Shown in pieces: positions 15,717 to 23,014 of a stretch of 26,296 nt of DNA; positions within the stretch are counted from its first letter, which is position 1, and each line of letters begins with the position of its first letter. The notes under the pieces are model-generated. The model did no database searches, had not been told where the DNA came from, and saw nothing but the letters and a program-made list of their open reading frames with translations. Source of the stretch: UBA6398 sp963660485 (GTDB taxonomy: Bacteria > Bacteroidota > Bacteroidia > Bacteroidales > Bacteroidaceae); the NCBI GenBank assembly GCA_963660485.1, contig CAVKYH010000026.1, positions 1 through 26,296 of the forward strand, written 5' to 3'. A program made the position numbers and the translations under genes.

Positions 15717-17297
15717 TCAGAACTTATAACCCAGTGTCAACAAAAATTGACTCTTGTCGAGTTTCAGATTTGTGGCAGGAGCTTCGTTTTTGTTGGAAGC
15801 ATCTCCCTGTTGAGTGGAGAACGCATAGAAATCGCCGCTTTGCTTTTGATATTGATAGGCAAAATCGGCATAGAAATTCTTTGCCTTATATCCCAAACCC
15901 ACTGTGCAACGATTGATATCGCCAAGATTCACGTAATTGGTTGATGTGCTGTAATCAAGAGACGCGCTGTTGACAAACTGGTTCTGAAAAGCGGTGTTCT
16001 TGAAGGGCGACGAAACGTAATTGTAGCCCAATCGCAACGACAATCCATAGTCGAGTTTTGCCTCTGCACCCAAGCGCACGGTGCTCACGCCTTTAAGATA
16101 TTTGCTTGCCTGGCGGTTGAGTTCGCGGTCTTTGGTTTCATTGCTACCCCAACCCCAATCGTCATCAACATTGTCGTATGTCAGTTTTGTGGCAGAGTAA
16201 TCAGAATATTCGTACTCGGCATCAAGGGCAAGGAAATCGCCTATTGTTCCTGCTGCCGATATATTGAATTTCCACGGGGTATGGATATTATAGTCATGAT
16301 CCCCAACCTCGGTGCGATAATCATACTTGTCGTATTTATCTTCTATCACGTTCATATTTTCGTCAAAACACAAAAACTTTGAATTTATCTGCGATGTGCA
16401 ATTTGCCGTCAGAGAATACCAAACAGGAGTCGAGAACGAAAGACCAACCCTGAAAGAAGAACCGTCAATAGGATATATGATAGTTCCGAATTTAATATCG
16501 AGTCCGTTTCCTGAAAGCGAGCGGGCGTTTGTCAATGTATATGAGCCTACCGGCAAGCCATCCTTATCTGCAAGGTTTTCCATATATCCGCTGTAGCTGT
16601 CAACATCAACATTGTACACGCCCATTGTAATGCCAAAATAATAACGGTCTGAAATGTTTGTACTAATATTGAAGTCATACTGTTGTATGCCGCCGGTAGT
16701 CCATTTGCGGTAAGAATTGTTTACGCCATTGTACACATTATACAATTCATATCCTGACTCATCCGTCTCTCCTTTCTTGTCGTACAAATACGTTTGATAA
16801 CCAGATACAGACAAAGGAGTCCAATATTCTTCATCTCCCCAATACGAAGACGCATCAGCCATTTCCCAAGTTTGCGAAGCGCCGTTAAGCACTTGGTCTG
16901 CGCCTAACAGGGAATGGAAATTCTTACGTTTGTGATAGTTGAAACCCACATTGAAATAGCGCATCGCACCAGTGCTCATCTTGAACGGATAAACGATACC
17001 TATTTGATCATACGAGACGCGCGATTTTCCGTGGCTGTCGAATTTTTCACCATTTGCGAGGGCGTTCACGCTAAGCGAGGTTGCGATGTCGGCGCGACGG
17101 TACAAACCGATACCGGCAGGGTTTGTGCTCATCGTAGATATGTCAGCGCCCAAAGCACTCATAGCTCCGCCCATTCCGACAAAGCGTGCAGTTCCGTTGA
17201 GGTCCTCGCTCGTCATTTTTTCCATTGTATATATGTCCTGCGCATTGGCAGAAACTAACGCCGCGCACGCAGCTATGATAGCTAATTTCAGTTTCAT
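15717..17297 (-). CDS. Outer-membrane protein, OmpP1/FadL-like porin
   Basis: A 526-residue predicted outer-membrane beta-barrel. Residues 1-19 are a signal peptide ending ANA|Q. The mature N-terminus has the FadL/OmpP1 hallmark: RFVGMGGAMSALGADISTMSTNPAGIGLYRRADI, the hatch region that precedes the barrel. Alternating polar/aromatic strands follow, and the protein ends in Phe (LTLGYKF), as expected for barrel insertion. FadL-family channels take up hydrophobic compounds; the substrate here is unknown. The gene begins 90 bp after the Gly/Trp/Tyr-rich protein gene on the same strand, with no TAnnTTTG in between, so the two are probably cotranscribed. A two-unit 21-bp direct repeat occupies the gap. 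Confidence 0.87.
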   Translation of the reverse strand: MKLKLAIIAACAALVSANAQDIYTMEKMTSEDLNGTARFVGMGGAMSALGADISTMSTNPAGIGLYRRADIATSLSVNALANGEKFDSHGKSRVSYDQIGIVYPFKMSTGAMRYFNVGFNYHKRKNFHSLLGADQVLNGASQTWEMADASSYWGDEEYWTPLSVSGYQTYLYDKKGETDESGYELYNVYNGVNNSYRKWTTGGIQQYDFNISTNISDRYYFGITMGVYNVDVDSYSGYMENLADKDGLPVGSYTLTNARSLSGNGLDIKFGTIIYPIDGSSFRVGLSFSTPVWYSLTANCTSQINSKFLCFDENMNVIEDKYDKYDYRTEVGDHDYNIHTPWKFNISAAGTIGDFLALDAEYEYSDYSATKLTYDNVDDDWGWGSNETKDRELNRQASKYLKGVSTVRLGAEAKLDYGLSLRLGYNYVSSPFKNTAFQNQFVNSASLDYSTSTNYVNLGDINRCTVGLGYKAKNFYADFAYQYQKQSGDFYAFSTQQGDASNKNEAPATNLKLDKSQFLLTLGYKF

Positions 17298-17321
17298 TAT
17301 TCGTGTATTTGTTTATTGGGT

Positions 17322-17363
17322 AACCTATGTACCTTTCTTTTGAATCTATGTACCTTTCGGTTT
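17322..17363. repeat. Two-unit 21-bp direct repeat in the leader of the porin gene
   Basis: CTATGTACCTTTC occurs at 17325-17337 and again at 17346-17358, exactly 21 bp apart. The second unit (17343-17363) begins AATCTATGT and ends TTT, resembling the AAACTATGTCTG unit at 18609-18629, so this may be a decayed member of the same 21-bp family. It sits in the 90-bp gap between two cotranscribed minus-strand genes. Confidence 0.6.
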
Positions 17364-17387
17364 TTCTGTAAATGCGATCTATGCGAA

Positions 17388-18425
17388 TCAGCGGCGACCT
17401 CCGCCAAACGAACGCCCGCCTCCTCCGCCGCCGCCGAAGGAACGTCCGCCACCGCCGCCTCCAAATGAGCGCGTGCTCACAGACGGGCTGCTGCTTCCGC
17501 TTCCGAACGAACGCGAAGAACTACTTGATGTGCTCACATTGCCGCCTACGGAACGAGTGGAAGTGTTGTTGGAATTATAGGAACGTGTAGAACCAAAAGA
17601 ACGTGTGGACACATTTCCGTTTATACGCCCTGTGTTGTAAGTGCGGTTGGTTCCTAATCCGCGGCTGTTTGACGAATAACTTGTGGTGGTGCCATTGCGC
17701 TCGATTGCACTGCGATAGTTTCTGCCACCGCCCCATATTGTTCCGCCTGCCGAGCCTACACGGTGATAGTCGGTCTGACCTGCGATATATCTGCCGCCAT
17801 TCCAGGAGTTGTTCCTCCAAGGACGTCCGCCGCCCGAGGGGTGATGCCAGCCCCAATCGTTCCAGCCGTAATGATGATGCCAGGGATAAGACCAACCCCA
17901 GCCGCCATACCAGCCGTAATAGCGGGGATACCAGTTCCAGCCCCAGCCGTAGTTCCAACTCCAATAGGGATCATAGCCCCATGCCCAGTCGTAATATCCG
18001 TAGCTCCAGCCCCAATAGGGAACGCCATAGCCGAAATAAATATTTACTGCCGGCTCATGGAAACGTGCAAGCCTGCCCGAATAATAATAGTCGTTGCTAT
18101 TGTATTCATCGGCATACCTGTCGGCATAGTCATTGGCATCTTTGTCGCCGTCGCCTATAAACAATGTGTCTTTACTCACATTGTAGCCACGGCGGTTGTA
18201 TGCATCGATTTCGGCATCGGAATATTTTTTGCCGTTGCTGTAATCGGCATCATAAACGGCATTGTCGTCTTCGTCATACGAACCGTCCTGAATTTTAAGA
18301 GGCTGTTTGTCAGTTTTATTTGCCTTTGACGTTTTCGACGGAGTGAAATACATGTCGTCATCTTGTGCGTAAACTCCCACAGATAAGAAAAGGAGGGCAC
18401 TGATAAGGAATACAGACTTTTTCAT
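17388..18425 (-). CDS. Exported low-complexity Gly/Trp/Tyr/Ser-rich protein
   Basis: A 345-residue secreted protein from the ATG at 18425, with a signal peptide ending VYA|Q at about residue 20. The acidic N-terminal third (Asp/Tyr/Asn-rich) is followed by a segment of about 70 residues dominated by Trp, Tyr, Gly, Pro and His, such as YYGWYGGWGWSYPWHHH, then a Ser/Thr/Arg/Asn region and a C-terminal tail of repeated RSFGGGGGG blocks. The last blocks are near-exact copies. Such composition suggests an envelope or extracellular structural protein, not an enzyme; I do not recognise a named domain. It precedes the OmpP1/FadL-like gene, probably in one transcript, and the two may be assembled together. 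A TTG two codons upstream is an unlikely start. Confidence 0.8.
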   Translation of the reverse strand: MKKSVFLISALLFLSVGVYAQDDDMYFTPSKTSKANKTDKQPLKIQDGSYDEDDNAVYDADYSNGKKYSDAEIDAYNRRGYNVSKDTLFIGDGDKDANDYADRYADEYNSNDYYYSGRLARFHEPAVNIYFGYGVPYWGWSYGYYDWAWGYDPYWSWNYGWGWNWYPRYYGWYGGWGWSYPWHHHYGWNDWGWHHPSGGGRPWRNNSWNGGRYIAGQTDYHRVGSAGGTIWGGGRNYRSAIERNGTTTSYSSNSRGLGTNRTYNTGRINGNVSTRSFGSTRSYNSNNTSTRSVGGNVSTSSSSSRSFGSGSSSPSVSTRSFGGGGGGRSFGGGGGGGRSFGGGRR

Positions 18426-18460
18426 AACCAAATTGTCTTAAATGTTCCACTTCTTTGCAG

Positions 18461-18468
18461 CAAAAATA
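18461..18468 (-). promoter_or_regulatory. -7 promoter element (TATTTTTG) for the Gly/Trp-rich protein gene
   Basis: The minus strand at 18468-18461 reads TATTTTTG, a full match to TAnnTTTG, predicting a leader of about 30 nt before the ATG at 18425. No clear -33 is seen. It probably drives both this gene and the porin gene. Confidence 0.55.
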
Positions 18469-18545
18469 GTAATAAATTCGTTTCGTTACCTATTTTTTTC
18501 TTTATTGCGATATTAAAAATACTAAATTTCCATGCTATGGTAAAA

Positions 18546-18650
18546 ACCGAGGTTTTATATAGCAAAAAACAACATAGGATATCGCAAAAACGATGTCAGA
18601 CATTATTCAAACTATGTCTGATATTATTTAAATCATGTCTGACATCGGAA
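18546..18650. repeat. 21-bp-phased repeat array (A4)
   Basis: Three clear units start at 18588, 18609 and 18630 with cores ATGTCAGACAT, ATGTCTGATAT and ATGTCTGACAT. The first and third are perfect interrupted dyads (ATGTC-W-GACAT). Two weaker units extend the phase to 18546. The array ends 4 bp before the stop codon of the SotB-like gene and lies upstream of the promoter for the Gly/Trp-rich protein gene. The first unit is identical in 20 of 21 bases to 23086-23106, which is inside a coding region. Confidence 0.85.
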
Positions 18651-18654
18651 AGGG

Positions 18655-19818
18655 CTAAATCAACCTCCTCATTTTCAGCGCCCAGAAAAGTAGCGTAACA
18701 ACAGCCAAAATACCACCGGCAATCCCTATATAAGCCACTGAAACATTGCTGCAAACCACGCCGCCCAACAATGCGCCGCCGCCAATGCCAAGATTGAAGA
18801 TTCCGGAGTATATCGACATAGCCACAGAGGTAGCCTCGGGGCGGGCATGGTCAATCAATTCAGATTGCATGGCTACATTGTAAGCCGTAACCGCCATGCC
18901 GAGAACCACACACAATACAACAACCGCGACCTTGCATGGCGAAGCCGGCAGAAGCAACAACAACGTAACGGCAAGCGCACCCAGACAGAAATCGGAGAAA
19001 CAATGGCGATGCGCAGTATAGAACCGTGAAAACGCGAAGCTGCCCAGCAAGCCTGCCACGCCGAAAATCATAAGCGTAGCGGTGATTTGGTCGTTGCTCA
19101 TGCCCGACACCTGATTCAAAAACGGCTCTATATAGCTGTATCCCGTATAATAAGCCGTGGCAAAAAGGAATGTGATGAAAAACAACGGCATCAGCACCTT
19201 GTCTTTCAGCAACCCGGGCAACATCTTCACCTTGAAACCGCCACGACTCGGCACATCGGGAAGCGTAAACCATATATAAACCAGAGAAACAAAGGCAAAA
19301 ATTCCGATACTAAGGAACGTAGCCCTCCAACCAATCCACAAGCCGATGATTCTGCCCAACGGCAACCCGAAGATAATTGCCACCGATGTGCCGGTAACCA
19401 CCATGCTCAACGCCAAAGACCGGTATTTCTCGGGGACAATGCGCACAGCAATCGGCGAAACTATCGACCAAAATATGGCATGCGAACAAGCCACGCCTAT
19501 GCGGGACATCATGAGCATCTCGTAGCACGACGAGAAAAACGACATCACTTGGAAAACAACAAACACCAGCATCACGCCCAAAAACAACTTGCGCAAATTG
19601 ATACGAGAAACCAGCAACATCAAAGGCAAAGAGAGCAACATTACCATCCAGGCGTACACAGAAATAAGCATACCCGACTTGGCCTCGCTTATCCCAAAAT
19701 CAGAAGAAATGCTGCTCAACAAACCAATCGGAATAAACTCCGACGTATTGAATATAAAGGTTGCACACGTAATGCCGACAAGAGGCAACCAAAATCCATA
19801 AGACTTCTTTTCGTTCAT
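18655..19818 (-). CDS. sotB: MFS sugar/drug efflux transporter, SotB-like
   Basis: A 387-residue inner-membrane exporter with about 12 hydrophobic segments. Similarity to E. coli SotB is visible along the whole length: AAFIFNTSEFIPIGLLSSIS-like start (here TCATFIFNTSEFIPIGLL), ISVYAWMVMLLSLPLMLLVS, SRIGVACSHAIFWSI, TGTSVAIIFGLPLGRIIG, YTGYSYIEPF and SIYSGIFNLGIGGGALLG. SotB-type carriers export sugars such as arabinose and IPTG and resemble AraJ and drug efflux pumps; the substrate here is unproven. It is monocistronic, with a matched -7 element upstream, and repeat array A4 takes the place where a terminator would be expected. Confidence 0.9.
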   Translation of the reverse strand: MNEKKSYGFWLPLVGITCATFIFNTSEFIPIGLLSSISSDFGISEAKSGMLISVYAWMVMLLSLPLMLLVSRINLRKLFLGVMLVFVVFQVMSFFSSCYEMLMMSRIGVACSHAIFWSIVSPIAVRIVPEKYRSLALSMVVTGTSVAIIFGLPLGRIIGLWIGWRATFLSIGIFAFVSLVYIWFTLPDVPSRGGFKVKMLPGLLKDKVLMPLFFITFLFATAYYTGYSYIEPFLNQVSGMSNDQITATLMIFGVAGLLGSFAFSRFYTAHRHCFSDFCLGALAVTLLLLLPASPCKVAVVVLCVVLGMAVTAYNVAMQSELIDHARPEATSVAMSIYSGIFNLGIGGGALLGGVVCSNVSVAYIGIAGGILAVVTLLFWALKMRRLI

Positions 19819-19857
19819 ATTTCTACAAATATTACTTCCATATCAATTAAAGGGTCG

Positions 19858-19865
19858 CAAAAGTA
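19858..19865 (-). promoter_or_regulatory. -7 promoter element (TACTTTTG) for the SotB-like gene
   Basis: The minus strand at 19865-19858 reads TACTTTTG, a full match to TAnnTTTG, predicting a leader of about 35 nt. It is divergent from the rnz promoter about 80 bp away. Confidence 0.55.
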
Positions 19866-19938
19866 ACAATTTTGTACTATACACTGAAGTTTCTGTAATT
19901 CAAAAGCCAAACGCTAACGTTTTTTCAATGTTTTGGGG

Positions 19939-19946
19939 TAAATTTG
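19939..19946 (+). promoter_or_regulatory. -7 promoter element (TAAATTTG) abutting the rnz start codon
   Basis: TAAATTTG matches TAnnTTTG and ends only 4 nt before the GTG start codon at 19951. Its first three bases form an in-frame TAA, so the coding region cannot begin further upstream. If used, this promoter gives a transcript with essentially no leader. Confidence 0.55.
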
Positions 19947-19950
19947 CAAC

Positions 19951-20868
19951 GTGGAACGATTCAATGTACATATATTGGGCTGTGGCAGTGCCAAGCCAAC
20001 CGCACGACATTTCCCAAGCGCGCAAATCATAAACGTGCACGAAAAACTATATATGATAGACTGCGGCGAAGGAGCGCAGATACAAATGTGCAAAAGCCAT
20101 GTAAACTTCTCAAGGCTCGACAACATTTTCATTTCCCACCTTCACGGCGACCATTGCTTCGGACTTATTGGACTGATATCCACATATAATCTGCTCGGGA
20201 GAAGTTCGGACTTGAACATCTACGCGCCACAGGGACTCGGCGAGACACTAAATCTGTTGTGCAACGAATATTGCAAGGAAATGAACTACAAGGTAATCTT
20301 TCACGCCGTAGATACCAAACTCCACCAAAAGATTTACGAAGACCGCACAGTGGAAGTGTTTTCAATTCCACTCGTACACAGAATTCCCTGCTGCGGTTAT
20401 ATGATTTGCGAAAAGCAAAAACTTCCGCACATCAAGCGCGACATGATTGACTACTACCGCATTCCTGTTTACGCAATTAACGGAATAAAACAAGGCAACC
20501 CGTGGATTACGGAAGAAGGAGAACGCATTCCGTGTGAATGGCTTACCACTCCCGCCGACAAGGCACGCAAATACGCCTATTGTTCCGACACAATCTTCAT
20601 TCCCCAACTGAAAGAAATCATAAAAGGCGTGGATTTGTTGTATCACGAAGCTACTTTCGGGAAAGACAACGAGCAAAGAGCTAAAGAGACTTTCCATTCC
20701 ACCGCAGCCCAAGCGGCTACAATTGCAAAAGACTCTGAGGTAAAAAAACTCGTAATAGGTCATTTCTCGTCGAGATACAACGATGAAAACATCCTGCTTG
20801 AACAAGCCAAAGAAGTATTCAGCGAAACTTATCTCGCAGACGAGAACAAAATATTTGAAATACGATGA
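19951..20868 (+). CDS. rnz: Ribonuclease Z (tRNase Z)
   Basis: Endonuclease that removes the 3' trailer from tRNA precursors. The 305-residue protein is a metallo-beta-lactamase of the short RNase Z type, with the zinc ligands in family positions: HLHGDH at 63-68 (His63, His65, Asp67, His68), His143, Asp213 and His271; the HST motif includes His249. The N-terminus VHILGCGSAKPT and DCGEGAQIQ at 37-45 are also diagnostic. The start is GTG at 19951, fixed by an in-frame stop 12 bp upstream and by the conserved N-terminus. There is no Shine-Dalgarno sequence, and the only -7 element is almost at the start codon. It heads a four-gene unit whose other members act in the envelope. Confidence 0.96.
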   Translation: MERFNVHILGCGSAKPTARHFPSAQIINVHEKLYMIDCGEGAQIQMCKSHVNFSRLDNIFISHLHGDHCFGLIGLISTYNLLGRSSDLNIYAPQGLGETLNLLCNEYCKEMNYKVIFHAVDTKLHQKIYEDRTVEVFSIPLVHRIPCCGYMICEKQKLPHIKRDMIDYYRIPVYAINGIKQGNPWITEEGERIPCEWLTTPADKARKYAYCSDTIFIPQLKEIIKGVDLLYHEATFGKDNEQRAKETFHSTAAQAATIAKDSEVKKLVIGHFSSRYNDENILLEQAKEVFSETYLADENKIFEIR

Positions 20869-21851
20869 AAAAGACACGGCATAACGAAATAATAAAGCGC
20901 ATAGTTCCTGCATTGGCAATGCTTATCAGTTTCAGTCCGATGCTTGTAAGTTGTGTGCCGTCGATGCTCGCGACAAAAATGCTCAAAGTGGCTTTGCAGC
21001 CCACCAATACCTCGCGCGACACCGCCGAAGCCTGGAAAAACGAAATCCAAGAATATCCTTACGTGGGCGCTTGGCGAGACAGTTTGCGCAAAGTTGGAGC
21101 TCTGCGCGACACATTCATTACCGCGCCCGACTATGCCAATTTACACGCTTTGTATATAAAATCCCCACAAAATTCCGACAGAACTGCCATAATAGTGCAC
21201 GGACACACATCGTCTTCCGTGGGAGTTGCGCACCTCGGCTATATGTATAATTGCGACCTTGGTTATAATGTTATCATGCCTGACCTTCGTCTTTCAGGAC
21301 TTAGCGACGGAGATCATTACACCATGGGGTGGAACGAGCGCAAGGACGTGGAACTGTGGATAAACTTTGCGTCGGAATTGTTCTCTGACACCACACAGAT
21401 TATAGTGCACGGCGTTTCGATGGGAGCAGCTACCACAATGATGGTCTCGGGCGATACTTTGTCGAAAAACGTAAAGTGTTTTGTTGAAGACTGCGGCTAC
21501 ACTTCCGTATGGGAACAGTTCCGCTACGTTCTTGCAAAGGATTATCACATTTCGAGTCTGTCGTTGTTGAAAGCAGCACAGAAAAAAGCGGAAAAGCTAT
21601 ATAATCTGAATTTCAAGAAAGCCTCTTCGGAAGAACAGGTAAAGCGTAGCGATTTGCCTATGCTCTTTATTCATGGCGACCAGGACACTTATGTTCCGGT
21701 CAAGATGGCAGAACAATTATATAAGGCGAAACCTGAACCGAAAGAACTTTGGATTGTTCCGGGTGCGACGCACGCCCAATCTTATAAGGTGGCTCCCAAG
21801 GAATACACACAGAAGATTAAAGAATTCGCCAACAAATATATCGGGGAATGA
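20865..21851 (+). CDS. Alpha/beta-hydrolase lipoprotein
   Basis: A 328-residue serine hydrolase, exported and probably lipid-anchored: a hydrophobic segment ends LVSC with Cys30. The catalytic set is complete: oxyanion motif HGHTSSS at 112-118, nucleophile Ser185 in GVSMGA, acid Asp274 in HGDQDTYVP and His303 in ATHAQSY. It resembles the DUF/BAAT-like alpha/beta hydrolases with a long N-terminal cap common in Firmicutes and Bacteroidales; the substrate is unknown. Its ATG overlaps the rnz stop (ATGA at 20865-20868) and its stop overlaps the next start in the same way, so translation is coupled through three genes. Context with a muramidase and an amidase hints at an envelope substrate, as inference only. 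Confidence 0.85.
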   Translation: MKKTRHNEIIKRIVPALAMLISFSPMLVSCVPSMLATKMLKVALQPTNTSRDTAEAWKNEIQEYPYVGAWRDSLRKVGALRDTFITAPDYANLHALYIKSPQNSDRTAIIVHGHTSSSVGVAHLGYMYNCDLGYNVIMPDLRLSGLSDGDHYTMGWNERKDVELWINFASELFSDTTQIIVHGVSMGAATTMMVSGDTLSKNVKCFVEDCGYTSVWEQFRYVLAKDYHISSLSLLKAAQKKAEKLYNLNFKKASSEEQVKRSDLPMLFIHGDQDTYVPVKMAEQLYKAKPEPKELWIVPGATHAQSYKVAPKEYTQKIKEFANKYIGE

Positions 21852-22996
21852 AAAGGTTTTTGCTTTGCGCCATTGTTGTTTTGTTTGCCGGCATTACCGT
21901 AGGCAAACGAATAGTTACCGGCGACGAACGCACAGAGCTTTATCTTCCTTTGATTGAAGGAAAACGCGTGGCATTGTATTCCAACCACACGGGAATTGCC
22001 AAAGACAAGCACGTAGTTGACCTTTTAATCGAGAACCGCGTAAACGTTGTTACGATATTCTCTCCCGAACACGGATTTAGGGGGAATGCCGACGCCGGAG
22101 AGAAAGTTGGAAGTTCTGTTGACGAAAAAACGGGGATTCCTATCTGTTCTCTCTACGGTAATAAGGACAACGAGAATTCCGCCCTCGGTTTTGATGTTCT
22201 TTTGGTAGACATTCAAGACGTCGGGCTGCGTTTCTACACCTACTACGTTACGATGTGGAAACTCATGAACCGATGTGCAAAATCCGGCAAGGAAGTTATT
22301 GTGCTCGACCGCCCTAATCCTAACGGTTTCTATGTAGACGGTCCTATTCTCGACATGAAATTTCGTTCCGGCGTGGGTTGGCTTCCCATTCCTATAGTAT
22401 ATGGTATGACGCTTGGCGAACTTGCGCAAATGATCAACGGAGAAAATTGGCTCGACAACGGCATGAAATGCAAACTCAAAGTGATTCCGTGCAAAAACTA
22501 TAGCCGCAAATCCCGCGCACAAATAACAGTTCCGCCCTCTCCAAACCTTCCAAACATGCGGGCAATCTACCTCTACCCCTCCACATGCTTTTTCGAAGGA
22601 ACTGTGATGAGTTTGGGACGCGGCACATCAAAGCCGTTCCAAATTTACGGGCACCCCGATATGACGCAATGCGCCTTTGCCTTTGTTCCGCAAAGCAGAA
22701 ACGGAGCCAAAAACCCTCCGCTTAAAGGCAAACTCTGTTACGGAAAAGATTTGACCGCTCTGGATATCGACGACATCTGCAAACAAGGCATCAATCTCGG
22801 TTATGTGATAGACGCATACGATAACTTGAACATCGGCGAGCGCTTTTTCACAAACTTCTTTGACCTCTTGGCAGGAACCGACCGGATAAGAAAAATGATA
22901 ACAAGCGGCTACCGGGCAAAGGAAATCGAAAAATCCTGGAAACAGGACGTCAAAGATTTCAAGAAACGCCGCAAGCCATACCTTATATATAGATAG
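21848..22996 (+). CDS. namZ: Exo-beta-N-acetylmuramidase, NamZ/DUF1343 family
   Basis: A 382-residue exported enzyme of the DUF1343 family, whose characterised member NamZ removes terminal MurNAc from peptidoglycan fragments (GH171). The N-terminus is a signal peptide of about 19 residues. Family motifs are all visible: SNHTG at 45-49, SPEHGFRG at 72-79 with Glu74 a candidate catalytic acid, DIQDVGLRFYTY at 121-132, LDRPNPNG at 153-160, then VYGMTLGELA and FEGTVMSLGRGT. The start ATG overlaps the hydrolase stop by 4 nt, and the amidase gene follows after 18 bp. Together, NamZ and an amidase would cut the glycan and peptide parts of muropeptides. Assignment to the family is firm; activity of this member is inferred. 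Confidence 0.92.
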   Translation: MKRFLLCAIVVLFAGITVGKRIVTGDERTELYLPLIEGKRVALYSNHTGIAKDKHVVDLLIENRVNVVTIFSPEHGFRGNADAGEKVGSSVDEKTGIPICSLYGNKDNENSALGFDVLLVDIQDVGLRFYTYYVTMWKLMNRCAKSGKEVIVLDRPNPNGFYVDGPILDMKFRSGVGWLPIPIVYGMTLGELAQMINGENWLDNGMKCKLKVIPCKNYSRKSRAQITVPPSPNLPNMRAIYLYPSTCFFEGTVMSLGRGTSKPFQIYGHPDMTQCAFAFVPQSRNGAKNPPLKGKLCYGKDLTALDIDDICKQGINLGYVIDAYDNLNIGERFFTNFFDLLAGTDRIRKMITSGYRAKEIEKSWKQDVKDFKKRRKPYLIYR

Positions 22997-23014
22997 CAAT
23001 AAAAAACATAGTAT

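Noticed and set aside
17603..18329. Long plus-strand frames opposite the Gly/Trp-rich protein gene
   Set aside because: They are antisense shadows produced by the biased codon composition; the minus-strand protein has a signal peptide and promoter.
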